From assembly GCA_022818135.1 (NCBI GenBank), contig JAFMSR010000008.1, positions 28,762,302-28,826,301 on the forward strand: a stretch of 64,000 bases of DNA, written 5' to 3'. Source of the DNA: Saxidomus purpurata (Eukaryota > Mollusca > Bivalvia > Venerida > Veneridae). The notes under the pieces were generated by a model. The model had not been told where the DNA came from. It was given only the letters and a program-made list of their open reading frames with translations, and did no database searches. Below are positions 1-12,506 of the stretch, one piece after another. Made by a program: the position numbers and the translations under genes. Numbering within the stretch: position 1 is the first letter of the stretch; each line of letters starts with the position of its first letter.

Positions 1-2477
1 CTACTATGAAAAACCTATTGGCCAGGCAAATTATGATGGCACCCGTGCCAGTCATTGTCAACATCAGAAAATGGGAATTTTTAGCAAAAAAAGAGAAATG
101 TTTGTAGTATGTGAATTGGCAAAGCCAACATTAAATTCAATGATCTGTTGATAAACTTTCAAATTGGTGAGAAGTTTAGACATTGGAAAAGTAAGTTAGC
201 CGTAATACCAACATGAGACACTTGATACTATCACAGTATGATTTTTTTTTTACTTTTGATTTCAACAGAAAATGTCAGATTTTGAATATTGATGAAACAA
301 AGAAACAGAACTTAATATTGCATAGTAAATAAGTCAACTGTTTGACTTTTATGTCTGTAACTTCGCTCCAGTACAGTTTGAGGACTTTTATGTCTGTAAC
401 TTCGCTCCAGTACAGTTTGAGATTTGAATGAAGGTAGATGACTCATGTGATAGTCATTTTCTCTCAATCTTACTGATTACTTCCCTTGCCAAAAATGGTC
501 TAAAGAATCTAAAGATAATTTAGTGAGTGCATTTATTGTCTCAGATGTCAGTGGTGACCATACAAAATGTATATATGACTGTCGCTAAAATTCCTTTGTG
601 GATTACCGAGAATATAATATTGACCCTTCAAAAATTTTACCCTGATTGTACTTTTAAACCAAACTGGTCAGAAAGCTGGCTTGTTTTGAATTACTTATGC
701 ATACCTGAAATACATTTGTACTGTACCTGTTATGCCAATGTTTCAAAAATTTTGAGAGCTTTTGTAAAAATTAAGTTTTACTTAATCAGAACCTGTATAC
801 ATGTGACATAAATGATTGTGTTTCCTTTCTAAACCCCAGTGAGTCAGGTTTTCTGAAATGTTTGAGACACAATGTATCACCTAGTAAAAAATGATGTAAG
901 TCATGCTTTATAATGCTCGTCCATTCTTTGACTATAGCAGACTTAGCCAGATGTTTTATATATCCAAAGTCTTTGTTCATTTCAAATGTGTCCTATTGAA
1001 ATACATGTACTACGCTATTTAACTCAAACTATTTAAGAATCTTGAAAAGATCCACAGGGACTTCAGGTAATACATTTACAGGAAAGTCAGGGCAGCTTAA
1101 ATGGCTTATAGTAGCGTTTTATGAACTCTCCCTCTTCCTGGAATATTTTTCAACTTTATATCAAGGCAAAGGCCATGCTTTACTGATCAATGTAAATATA
1201 AACTAGGTTAATTAGTCTTTTATCGTTATTGGAACAAAAACTAAAATGACTGAAAACCTCTGTGACTGATTATATGGTTTCTACACTGAAATATTGATCG
1301 GCTGGAAGTGTATATCTAATGTCTTGTGAAAGAGATGTCATTGATTTCTCTATAGAGTTATAAAAATAGATTGTGTCACACAGTGATGGGCAATAAATGA
1401 AAAAAGTAGGGAAATTGAGTTTTAGTACTGACATAGGTGGACTTAATAAGGCCTTTGGGCATTTCATGATTAATTGCGATGTTGTTTTTCAGAGGAAATG
1501 CTGTGATTGCATTCTCAGAGAGGCCAGTTGTTAAATTAAAGTTTTATTCTCCATAGAACTTAAATTTACACCAAATGAATATATACTAGACCACTTATCA
1601 TAATAATATTTGTGTATGTGACTGAATTTTTTTTTAGGGACATCGGCCCTCTTCTGAAGCCCCTTTAAAGTTTTGTTATGGTAGTAAAAATCTGCTGTAT
1701 AGCTCCTGTGTATGTTTTTTGTCTGCCCTTACAGATATACCCTTAGTTAAGTAAAAAGCTTGACTTAATTAAGTCAAGCCTAGTTTAAATTTGTTCGAAG
1801 TTGAAGACTGACTGTGTTAATCTGTAGTCTATATCATGCTGGTAAATACAGTAAACAAATTAGGACATTGTGGCCCTGTTCTTTAACCAACATGACGTGA
1901 TAACTTCGCTCCTTTGTTGATGTCAAAGTATTTATAAAAAAGAATCCATTCAAACTTTTTCCACATGCATTTATTAATTTTGTGGTTGTGAAAGTGCAAA
2001 TTTGATTGGTATTGAAATCACTTGATTGACTCGTGGCATCATATTAAATTTTTCAGAACTCTTGCTGTAGGAATGCTTTTACAGCATTAGTCAAGCCTGT
2101 AAATTGGGAAAAGTGGAATTAATCAGGCTGTCACATTGAAGGACTTGTTGAAGAATTGTTGAGACATGTAGGGAATAGTGAGATTTCCCGAAAGAACACT
2201 GCGCCGACTGATACTGTCCAGAGTTAGTATAGATTCAGTGGCACGTGCGTCTTATTACGAAAAACCAAAGGCTGTATAATATTCCTCTGTGGAATTGCTA
2301 GAAAATTCAGTTGTCTGACTTGAATGTCAATTACTGTGTGCTGGCACATTAGAAAAGTTTGCCTTACTTATGTGATCACTGATTTCTGGAGAAGTAGGTA
2401 CATACATGTATGTAGTTCTGTTTAGAGACAAACATGCAAAAATAGGCATGTTTTAATTAAAGAAAAATGTAGTTATT
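1..2477. other. No gene recognised; one exact 39 bp tandem duplication
   Basis: AT-rich non-coding DNA. Short open frames here have no recognisable protein features. The only structure seen is a perfect 39 bp direct duplication at 344-421. Confidence 0.7.
344..421. repeat. Exact 39 bp tandem duplication
   Basis: Units 344-382 and 383-421 are identical, starting GACTTTTATGTCTG and ending CAGTTTGAG. Complete identity suggests a recent event. Confidence 0.95.
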
Positions 2478-3560
2478 ATGTCTCCCCCACCTCGGGGGGA
2501 GACATGTTTTGCCCTGCCCCCTCCGTCCAGTCCGTCCGTCCGTCCGTCCCACCCCCGCCTCCGGTTCTTCCCTTCCCCCCCCCCCCCACGATAACAGAGT
2601 TCCTTTTGACCTACAGCTCTCAAACTTCATAGGATGAATGGTCTTATTGAGCAGATGATCCCTATTGTTTTTGGGGTCAGTAGTTCAAAGGTCAAGGTCA
2701 CAGTGACCGTTGGTCAATTCTCGTTTCGGATGATAACTAGAGTTCCTTTTGACCTACGCCCTCAAACTCATAGGATGATTGGTCTTATAGAGCTGATGAT
2801 CCCTATTGTTTTTGGGGTCAGTAGGTCAAAGGTCAAGGTCACACTGACCGTTGGTCAATTTCGTTTCCGGATGATAACTAGAGTTCCTTTAGACCTACAG
2901 ACCTCAAACTTCATAGGATGATTGGTCTTATAGAGCAGATGATCCCTATTGTTTTGGGGTCAGTAGGTCAAAGGTCAAGGTCACGTGACCGTTGGTCAAT
3001 TTCTCATTTCCGGATGATAACTAGAGTTCCTTTTGACCTACAACCTCAAACTGGGGACCGTCCCCCCCCCCCCCCCCCCCCCCCCCCCTCCCTCGCCCCC
3101 CCCCCCCCCCCCCCCCCCCCCGACGAAACTAGAGTTCCTTTTGACCTACAGCTCTCAAACTTCATAGGATGAATGGTCTTATGAGCAGAGTCCCTATTGT
3201 TTTTGGGGTCAGTAGTTCAAAGTCAAGGTCACGTGACCGTTGGTCAATTTCGTTTCCGGATGTAACTAGAGTTCCTTTTGACCTACGCCTCAAACTTCTA
3301 GGATGTTGGTCTTAGAGCTGATGTCCCTATTGTTTTTGGGGTCAGTAGGTCAAGGTCAAGGTCCTGACCGTTTGTCATTCTCGTTCCGGATGTAACTAGA
3401 GTTCCTTTAGACCTACGACCTCAAACTTCATGGATGATTGGTCTTATTGGCAGATGATCCCTATTTTTTTGGGGTCAGTGTTCAAGGTCAGGTCACAGTG
3501 ACCGTTGGTCAATTTCTCGTTTATTTGGGGTCTAACTCAAAGGTCAGGTCAGGGGCTTTT
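2478..3560 (+). mobile_element. Tandem-monomer repeat element with hairpin head (about 143 bp units)
   Basis: Head: an 11 bp perfect hairpin (ATGTCTCCCCC at 2478-2488 pairing with 2495-2505), then (TCCG)n. Body: seven units marked by TTTTGACCTAC, whose GACC starts at 2608, 2751, 2892, 3035, 3143, 3280 and 3410, so the period falls from about 143 to 130 bp. Each unit carries AGGTCAAAGGTCAAGGTCAC. A C-run interrupts the fourth unit at 3061-3121. Later units have lost many 1-2 base pieces. No typical tail was found. Non-coding: the open frames across it are made by the repeat. Confidence 0.8.
3061..3121. repeat. Poly-C tract interrupted by TCCCTCG
   Basis: About 60 bases of almost pure C inside one monomer. 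It may be a real homopolymer or an assembly/consensus artefact. Confidence 0.9.
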
Positions 3561-3599
3561 TTTTTAGTTATTGTTTCCTGTTTGTAGCAAAAAAGATAA

Positions 3600-5245
3600 A
3601 TAGTTTTGTGCATGTCAGTTTGTCCATTGTTTTATTTTCAGTTTAATATAATATTTTAGGTTGAGCAGGTACCTCGTCATGTGCAGAACATTATCATCAC
3701 AGTTTTAACTCTCTGCAAAGCATCACTGGGAGACTGACACTTCCTGAAAATTTCCACTGCTTTTACATAAAAAAATACTGAGATAGTCCATACCTTATTT
3801 ATTTGGCTCCCCTGTTTGATGTGATTGACCAATTTACATGTATAATCTGATATTTTGCAATATCATACCCCCCAAGGACCATTTAAAAATATCCTGTTGG
3901 TTTGCACAGTAATATAATTAAAACAAGGATAGTCCAGTTTCTTTCCAGTGGACCTTGATTTGCTCAGAAGTACATGTTAAATACTGGCTTTGTTCAGAGA
4001 ACGGATCAGACAGTTTGACACATCAAAATTGGTGGGCATATTAAAATTGCACTATCCATCTATCTGTGTGTCCGCCTGTAACCCTGTCGTGCATTGAAGG
4101 ATTTTTAAATAACTTGGCACAAATATTCAGCACATGGAAGTGACATTTCATGCCCAAGTCCCTTGTCCTTACCTTGAAGGGGCAAGGTCACGCTTAGAGG
4201 TGTTACATTAAGAATCCTAGATCCTGGAGATAAAATGACATGCGCAAGTACGGCCCGTCCACTTCTTGAAGGTCAAGGCCACAGACCACATTGTTACTTA
4301 CAATTATTTTGATAGTGATAACAATGAAGCTTGGATAGTCATTCTAAACCTTGAATTAGTAGCATCTAGACAGGTCACATAGGCTTCTCATTTACGTCTT
4401 ATTTAAAGGATAAACTCAGTTTACGACAGAGGCTTCATTACCAGTAATTGAAAGATTTTAAATGTGCTACTTTTACTAGTTCATTTGTAATTGTATATTA
4501 CATATATGCAAATGAAATGAAGGAAATGCAAATTGAGCTGTAGTCTTAGAGCCCTCAGTCTCATTACCTCCAGAAAATTATTACAAGTTATATTCTGCTC
4601 TCTGTCATTACCGTATCAGTTCCTGAAAAGCACCTGCTTTTAACGCCAATCTTACGGTAATGTACTAGGTATGTAAAGATTCATTGAAGTTATGCAATAC
4701 CAGTAAATAAGTTCATAGGATACTGATTTAGCAATAATATTGAATAATGATGTGCAAGCAATTAACCATGTTATTCAAGTAGCAGATCATGGTATTAATT
4801 CTAGCTATGAATCATGATACTAGATCAGCAAGTAATTATTGATCGTAATATTTATATAAAAGAAATAATTTGAATTTGGATAAAATGTGACAATTCAAAC
4901 AGAGCATTGTCATGTTCAAGTAATAAATAGTAATGAAATAGATTGAAATAGTAAATCATAAAAATGTTTAAATGATTTAATAAAAGCCCTAAGTTGATTT
5001 AGTAATAGTAGACTGTACAAAATTAAGCACAAATCAAAGAAAAATTCTAGCAAAGGGTTCGTGGTTGAAGGTGTAAGCTCAGTGGATACGACATTAATAA
5101 TTGAAGACTGGTTAGCAGGATATATTGTTCCATAAAAACCAAGATGTGACATTAACAATGTCCAAGGATCTCTAGGATTACAAAGTCTTAAAGGGACCGA
5201 CACAAATTCTGCCAAGCTTCCTGTTTCTTTAGAATACCTATTTTT
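3600..5245. other. No gene recognised
   Basis: AT-rich DNA. 4010-4320 resembles a decayed copy of the element family at 48.67 kb (TGCATTGAAGGATTTTTAAA, 'AACTTGGCACAAAT', 'AAGGTCAAGGCCACA'). Nothing else is supported. Confidence 0.6.
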
Positions 5246-5835
5246 GTGTGCACTTTCGGAGAAAAGGCGATACAGTCGGGGATTGCTTTCTTTGTTGGTC
5301 TGTCACCAAAACTTAATGTTGGCTATAACTTTGCAATTTCTTATTATGATTTCGTCATGAAACTTTACAATTGTATTGCTTATGACAAAAGGGTCGTGAT
5401 GCTGACACATTTTGTAGGTCAAGGTTGTATTTGACAGAGTTATTCCCCTTTTTGTACTTGGTTTTTGTCACAAAAACTTAATGTTGGCAATAGCTTTGCC
5501 ATTTCTTAAGATTTCTTCATCAAACTTTCAAATTGCATTGCTTTTGACAAAAGGATCGTGATGCTGCTAAATTTTGTAGGTAAGGAATATTTGACAGAGT
5601 TATGCCCCTTTTTGTACTTAGTTTTTGTGTTGACTATAACTTTGCCATTTCTTAAGATTTCTTCATCAAACTTTCAAATTGTATTGCCTATGACAAAAGG
5701 GTCGTGATTCCTCCAAATTTTGTAGGTCAAGTTAATATTTGACAGAGTTATGCCCCTTTTTGCACTCAGTTTTTGTCACAAAAATTATTGGTTATTCTGA
5801 CAAAGTGTAAGAGGGCGACACAAGTGTTTTACTGA
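5246..5835 (+). repeat. Tandem array, about 150-160 bp units, three copies
   Basis: TTGACAGAGTTATNCCCCTTTTTG recurs with TTGACAGAG at 5431, 5591 and 5739, each preceded by GACAAAAGGGTCGTGAT and TTTTGTAGGTCAAG. Open frames over it are repeat-derived. Confidence 0.85.
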
Positions 5836-6179
5836 ACACCCATCTAGTTAGATATGATAATGTTATTCATTCGAAACTGCATTCAGTTTTCAATGATCCA
5901 ATTGTTCAAACAGTGTTGAAAGTCACTTTTTTGGTCCAATTAAGATAAAATATTATCTTTGACGGACTTTGACTACATTACCATACTACGCAGTAAGAGT
6001 ATGTAACATCAAGGGAAGTAACTCACTCCTGATATTACAGTGTAAGTCTTGGTGCAGAATACCCAAAATTTACCCATCAAATGGGACAGCCCTCACTTAA
6101 TATGAATTAAGGCCTGAAAACTCTCACTACTGGTCTTGAAGAAGTTCAACATGATTATAGTTTTCAAGCTTTTTTTGGT

Positions 6180-6775
6180 ATCTAATTACTTCCAAGGTGT
6201 TTTTTCCAATTGTCACCCATCACCGCGTCTTGCATCTGACCGATAATTTGGACCTATGGATGCCCCTTTGTCACCCGTCACTGAAAATGAACTTGTCAGT
6301 CTGGTATAGTATAATTATATCTCCGGAAAAATATTGTCAGTTCAAGACAAGGTATCGGACTGGAAGTCTTGAATATTTTTAGTTTTTTTACTGATTACCT
6401 TAAATTGTCAATAAAAATAGAAAAATAATTTATTTGATGCTTTTTATGAAACTTTGGCGCCCAAATGTTTTAATTACGTTGCTATCAACAATCTAACATA
6501 CTTTAGGACTCAAGTAAACAACCCTGGCAACACAATAAATCTTAAAAAACAAACTTATTTAAACTGTTCCAAACTTATGCTAAAATCCAAAATATCAATC
6601 CTATTGTTAATGTCTCAAACTTTTTGTTTTCACCAGTAGCTCACTAAGCAATGTAATATGCCAATGAAATATTTTTTAAACTAATAAAACCTGCTGCTTT
6701 ACGTTTGATTTATAATGCATGTATGCAGGTATAGATTTCTTTATTTGGCAAATGACCAACTAAATGGGATTGCCT
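6180..6775 (+). repeat. Interspersed repeat, copy 1 (pairs with 7855-8240)
   Basis: Shares with 7855-8240 long near-identical stretches: TATAATTATATCTC, GGAAAAATATTGTCAGTTCA, CAAGACAAGGTATCGG and, further on, AAGTAATATGC, TTTATAATG and a run ending TTTCTTTATTTGGC. Diverged copies of one unclassified repeat in the same orientation. Confidence 0.7.
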
Positions 6776-7729
6776 GGACGTTGGCAGAAACTATATTTAG
6801 CGCCAATCAAATTACGCCAATCAGAAATAAGTTTACGTTCCAGTGGCTCCAAAACTTGGCCGCTTTGATCTTCAAGATTGCCTACATTAATAATGTGCTT
6901 TGGTAAGATTCCGGTTGTCCGTGTTATCCGTACAATTATTAAAATTAATGATAAAGCATGTCATACTACGCAAAAAGTGTATGTTCACATCTGAACCTTG
7001 ATACACAAATTTAATGCATGTTGTAAATTTTAAAAGGGTCTAAATAACATTTTCCCTGTGAGACTTTTTTTATGGTCTAGGTCATTTTTTTGCATTTAAT
7101 TCTAGACTTGGACAATATAATTATTATAATTTAACTATTTACGCATGTTCGATGCATCATCCATGAGACTTCAAGACATAATAGTAGACAAATTTGCTAT
7201 TCACTCAACTTGACAGTTATTTTCAGAGTAATTGTGTCAAATAGCTTGGGTTTGCAAACAATTTTTTGAGTTAAATATGTCATCCTTTATTACAGGTTAT
7301 TTTTTCACACACCGTGATTACAAAAGCAGTTTGTAATAAAAAAAATTTGACCAATTACGTATTGTTTACCTGAATTATTATTTTAAATCTACAGTGTTAG
7401 ATAAATATTAAGTTCAGAAGGAAAGAAAACGTTTGAAACAATTGTACATGTATCTAAAAATGATGATTTTTATGCAAAGTAATATTCGGCAGATGGAAAA
7501 AAATACCGTCCAGAACTAACTATGCAACAGATTAAAAAAAAATGTATTCACATATATTGATGTATTCTAAATTTTGTATACAAAAAATATAAAAAAATAA
7601 TTGTAAAATATTTATTTAAGTCGAGTAATGACACGTGATTCATCGGAAACCGGGCATACATGATACATGAATATATCTTTGGCATCGTAAATGGTCGCAA
7701 TGGCAGTGAGTGACCAAAACTTTTTAGGG

Positions 7730-7751
7730 TGACCTGTCACGTGACAGGTCA
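7730..7751. other. Perfect 22 bp palindrome with central CACGTG
   Basis: TGACCTGTCAC followed directly by its exact reverse complement GTGACAGGTCA. The centre is an E-box and the ends are TGACCT/AGGTCA half sites. It extends outward by a few more pairs after one mismatch. Confidence 0.9.
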
Positions 7752-7854
7752 TCCCGAATGAATTCGTCCGGTGACTGGGTTACATTTGAACAACACCTTG
7801 CGTGTATTATAATTACTTCTTTGTGTATAATTCATGGATATGATGTATTATAGA

Positions 7855-8240
7855 CTATGGATAATGTTGTGATATCAAATAATTCATTCTGGTATTGTAT
7901 AATTATATCTCTGGAAAAATATTGTCAGTTCAAGACAAGGTATCGGGCTGGAAGTCCTAATATTTCCAGTTTTTGTAATTCCCTGCTGAGAAAAGCCATT
8001 TCTATGAAGTGTCAAGTTAGTGCTTGCTATTGTTTGTTAAATTTCGACATGGCAAATTGCCGTCTAAGAGTAATATTTCATGTTTGTCGCTTTGCCACAG
8101 AAATTTATGCCCAGTAATTCACAGTATGGTTTCACCATAGCATAGCAAAGTAATATGCGATTAATATTTTTAAACTAAGAAGTTAGTATGCTTTATAATG
8201 GATGTATGAAGGATATGGATTTCTCTATTTGGCTGCTTTC
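7855..8240 (+). repeat. Interspersed repeat, copy 2 (pairs with 6180-6775)
   Basis: Same order of shared blocks as the copy at 6180 with small indels. A short open frame runs through both copies but differs in frame and length, so I do not read it as a gene. Confidence 0.7.
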
Positions 8241-8344
8241 TGGTGAAGAAGTTGGCTTACAAACTCAGCCTCAATAGTAAAAGGCTAGCTACAAGTCTGT
8301 CCACCTAGAATGGGATGAATTATTAAGCAAGACACTACCACTTT

Positions 8345-8405
8345 ATGATATATTGTGCCTGAAATATGATGTATTGTGCCTGAAATATGATATATTGTGC
8401 CTGGA
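8345..8405. repeat. 21 bp tandem repeat, three copies
   Basis: ATGATATATTGTGCCTGAAA repeats at 8345, 8366 and 8387 with one base change and a partial last copy. Confidence 0.95.
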
Positions 8406-11400
8406 ACAGGAGACTCAATGGTAGAAATTAGTGGTATAAATTTTGGCTCAAATGCTAATATTAAAGAAGAACATTAGCTGCTGTAAGCTATGCAGTTTTA
8501 TGTATTGAATTCTTAATGACATTCTATTCATGTTTATGCATAGTACAGATGGCTGTGTTTGAACATTTGCATCTTTTTGTCTGTAAGATAATGCCACACA
8601 GGGCTTTTTGTGGAGGAATTTACATATTATGACAATATTGAGACTGGAAGTGAGAAGGAATTACTGTACACTTTGTTGTTGGGGTCGGCAGTTATGGGTT
8701 TGAATCTTGACTGTGGAAGTCTGAGACTTTCACTTCACAGTCTTTTCTTTCGGCGTGAGTACTGGCGAGAAGTCAGTGGACCAGGAAGCAGTCATGCGGA
8801 GTAGTTAATATGGTGTAAGAGCAAGAGTCATCATACAATGAATCAATGTTGATAGGAAACAAAAGTTTTAGCACGCATTTACAAAGCTTTAGTTTATGGT
8901 CCATCTACATGGTTAATTTAATGTAAGGTGTGAATCATACAATTTAAGTACAAATCAAAATTTTACTTCACCAATGACTGATAAAGAAATCCTTTAAAAT
9001 GTTATAGATGGGCAGGCTGATCATGATCTGTACTGACCGCAAAAGCAGACTTGTTTGCTGCAAGCACTGGTAAAGGGTATTATCATGCTTCGTTTTGAAA
9101 AGTGTTTCAGTGTGCTTTCGTTTTGATCCTGTTTTCATGTTGAGTTAATCTTTGTCCAGTGTATTATTTAGCTGACCACTCCTGGCCAGCTTTCTTTTAT
9201 AAAGGTGCCTATTTAGGTCTCTCAGCGCAAGATATATTACCAATTTCGAAGCAACTTTTTTCCTAACGTTTGGCATTTCCGAGACGCCAATATTGAGTGC
9301 ACTTGTCAGTCTTCATTTGGCTTACCATACTTGGAACAGCTTCCTATTTTTAAGAAGCCTTTTCACAATTTGGCCAACTAAGCACAAGACTGGCTTTGAG
9401 AGTTATTTATTTGTGAGAAATCAAATACAGATGTCAACTTAGGCTTCTTGGCTATTGGAAGTGTTCTGATTCAATTTTATGTGTTAATAGGATTTCCATT
9501 CTGAATGTCGGGAAAGTTGTGTAATGTAGGAAGTGATGGAGAAACTTTAACTGATGCGTTAACTCTTAGAATTAATACTATGAGGGTCTGTTTCGGAATA
9601 ACTGACATAGAAGGCAGTTTAGCAATTTCAACTGAATTTGTGATTTAACTGTTTCTCTCCACATCAATTGGGTCTTGTCTATTTAGTGCTTAGACTCATG
9701 TTATCGCCAGTCTTTGGAATTTGGTAAATTCATTGGAATTTAAAGTAATCTCCTCCTTTAAGGGTGTTCGCTGGGCATAAGGTGCAGCAGGTATTCATAT
9801 GTCCATCCGTACATTCATTCATTTTACCAGGTATATGTGCCTTCATTCTATCTAATTAATTTACTTATTCATTTGGTAGGTGTAACAGTTCTATAAAGAG
9901 AGTTCTCCATGCATGGTCATTTGACATACATTTGTTTTTAAAACGTCATGGCAGCTGATTAGACCTGACTGCAATTTTCCCAGTTATATACCACCCCACG
10001 TAGAGCCAAATAAACTGACGTCAGTTTTTTTTACTCACCCGAGCACAAAATGGTCAATGGTGTACTTATGTGATGACCGAATGTCTGATGTCTGTTCTAC
10101 ATCCTCTACAAATGCTTCAAAAGACATCTCCATAACCACTTGGACAAATTTTATTACATTTCTCAGGAATAATCTTTTGATGGTTCTCTTTTAAATCTGC
10201 TCAAACCATTTTGCTCCTCTTATGTCCATAAAAGAGCTAAAAACAAATTTTTATCGGACATCTTCTCCTAAACGAATGGTACATTTTAAAAATAATTTCA
10301 CACAAATGTTCCTCTAGTGACACTGTAACAAAATTGCCCAAACTGTTCCACTCTGTTGCACCAGATGACCACAGGAGCTAATATTAGAAAAATCTTTCAA
10401 TACATATGACTTCTAAAGGGATGGTCCAGTTTTGGAATAGTTTCTTAAGTGACCTTTAGAGCAATGGTTTCCAGGTGAGTGTTAAAGGGCCATTATTGCC
10501 CATTTCTTGAAGGAGAAAGTACTTATTGTACATAATTTTAGGTTCAATGTCATATTAAAACCTGGCCTTACAAGTTTTTCAAATTCACTTAAATTTCACC
10601 CAATATCTGTTTTCATCTTTCCTAAGATATGAGCGCTGTTTCTTAAAATTCAACTGTCACCAACATAATATATCACACAGCATTACAGCAAACCATATGC
10701 ATTTTTAATAGCATCGCAGCAGAGACATAGAGTCACTTAGCTTGCCGGTGGATAATGTCTGTGATAGTAAATTATACCATATTGATTGTTGGATGATTAT
10801 TATACAAACAGGAAAATGATGGTGGCGAATTGCTATGATTGGAAAAGTAAGCCATTCAGGCAAGGTTATTGTAACTTTAAACCGTCAGCTTTGCAAAAGC
10901 CATGTTTGAATATTGGAAGTCTCTGTTTTTGTGTTCACTGACAGCAGGAAAAAACGATTCTGGATTTCAAAATACAGGAAAAATGATCTCGACAAATAAT
11001 ATGGGAGAGTACATGCATTGTGTCACAATGTGAAATTAACGTAAAACTTCAAAATGTCGGCGTTTGTTTGACGACAGGGATCGGTATAGATTTTATGTGT
11101 AAACCTGCTTTGTGTGGAGGGAAATACAAATTTCAAACATTTGAACTGGAGTGGATAATACATTTTTCTTTTACAGTTTTAAGCATACTGGGTGTGGCAT
11201 GGTTATCCGTAAGCAGATTTTGTGTATGTACATGTTCTCTGCCTTCAGTACCTGATTTGTTCACATTTTTGTCAGCTAGTAGCACACATTCAGTTCATGG
11301 ATTCAGTTTACATTGAAATGTTTTGTATGCCTCAAGAATACAGTGTATTTTCTTGGGTCCTCAGTATTTATAATTGATTATTATGGATCATAAAAAATTC

Positions 11401-11635
11401 ATCTGCCACCAGTATAGTTGACAAAATAGATACTTGTAGTGTATGAATACTGAGGGTGTAAGTGAGTTCAGGTGATCAGTTTTCGACGAGTACGGTGGCT
11501 GCTAAAGAGACTTACTATGTATCCTGGTGATGGTATTCCACTAGCTCCTGTGACGTCAGCTTGGGAACAGAGAAGTAAGTACTTTAATATGCCACATGCT
11601 ATTTTGAGAAATTTGCCAAGTCATCAAGAGCACAG
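8406..11635. other. No gene recognised; decayed CACCCGAG-family repeat
   Basis: 10033-10500 resembles the AGCTCACCCGAGCA family of 15.66 kb (CTCACCCGAGCACAAAATGG, 'TAAAGAGCTAAAAACAAATT'-like), strongly decayed. 8640-8800 has a tRNA B-box-like GGGTTTGAATCTT but no convincing A box. The longest open frame (11020-11316) shows no recognisable domain. Confidence 0.5.
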
Positions 11636-12097
11636 AGGGGAAAATCATAAGTTACAGTTCAGAGTATTGCACTGAACAGTCTGTTCCAGTATCATGCATT
11701 ACAGTTTAAAGTATTGTACTTTAGAGTTTCATACTATACAGTATAGTGGAAACTTTACAGCTTTGGGTATAGTGCAAGCTAAATTACAGTTCAGAGTATT
11801 GTACTTTAGAGCATTCTTTACAGTTAAGAGTATAGTGCAAGCTTCACAGTGTAGAGTTTCATAATTTACAATGTAAAGTTTCATACTTTACAGTTTAGAG
11901 TATTATGTGCTTTACAGTTTAGAGTATTGTTTTTAACAGTTTTTTCCAGTATCATGCATTACAGTTTAGAGTAATGTACTTTAGAGCATCATTCTTTACA
12001 GTTTAGAGTATAGTGCAAGCTTTACAGTTTAAAGGTTCATACTTAACAGGTTAGAGTTTCATACTTTTCAGTTTAGAGTATAGTGCAAGGCTAGTGT
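11636..12097 (+). repeat. Minisatellite of TTTACAGTTTAGAGTA motif, left part
   Basis: Irregular 20-40 bp units built on CTTTACAGTTTAGAGTATTG and TTTAGAGTTTCATAC. The same motif resumes at 14800-15107, on the far side of the nested repeats. Confidence 0.9.
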
Positions 12098-12291
12098 TAT
12101 GCAGCAAGATGTTGAGAAATTTTATTAAACTTTATTTGTCATAAATATTCTTCAAGATGGAAATATTTTATTAATTAGTAACAAGCAACTACATTTCACA
12201 AAGTTACTCGTCAGTCTGCATAAAATGCACATAAAATGCACATTTTGGAAATTAAATAAAAAAACATTCAATTTACAAAGATGACACATTT

Positions 12292-12506
12292 TTAGCTCGA
12301 GTTTTTGAAGAAAAGGGGAGCTAACCTACTCGTCCCGGTTTTGGCCGGTCGTTGGTGTCACACCTTGGTTAAGTTTTTCGTCCCACCCCACTTTATTTCA
12401 AAACTAAAAGAGGTATGGCTTTGAAACTTACCATACTTGTTTACTATCATAACCTCCATCTACAGACAAGAGCATATAACTCTGTCAAGGTTTAATGGCC
12501 CTTTTT
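12292..12506 (+). mobile_element. Head of AGCTCGA-family element (interrupted)
   Basis: Starts TTTAGCTCGAGTTTTTGAAG with a short hairpin to GGGGAGCTAA, then GGTTAAGTTTTTCGTCCC and monomer sequence (GCTTTGAAACTTACCATACT). Broken at 12507 by the next element; related monomer sequence resumes at about 13560-13730 and again at 14215-14345. Confidence 0.6.

Noticed and set aside
2634..3172. Two open frames over monomer repeats, one with a proline run
   Set aside because: The repeated peptides follow the 143 bp monomers and the proline run is the poly-C tract.
11020..11316. 98-codon open frame with a hydrophobic stretch
   Set aside because: No family resemblance, no splice or promoter context, and length is within chance for this much sequence.
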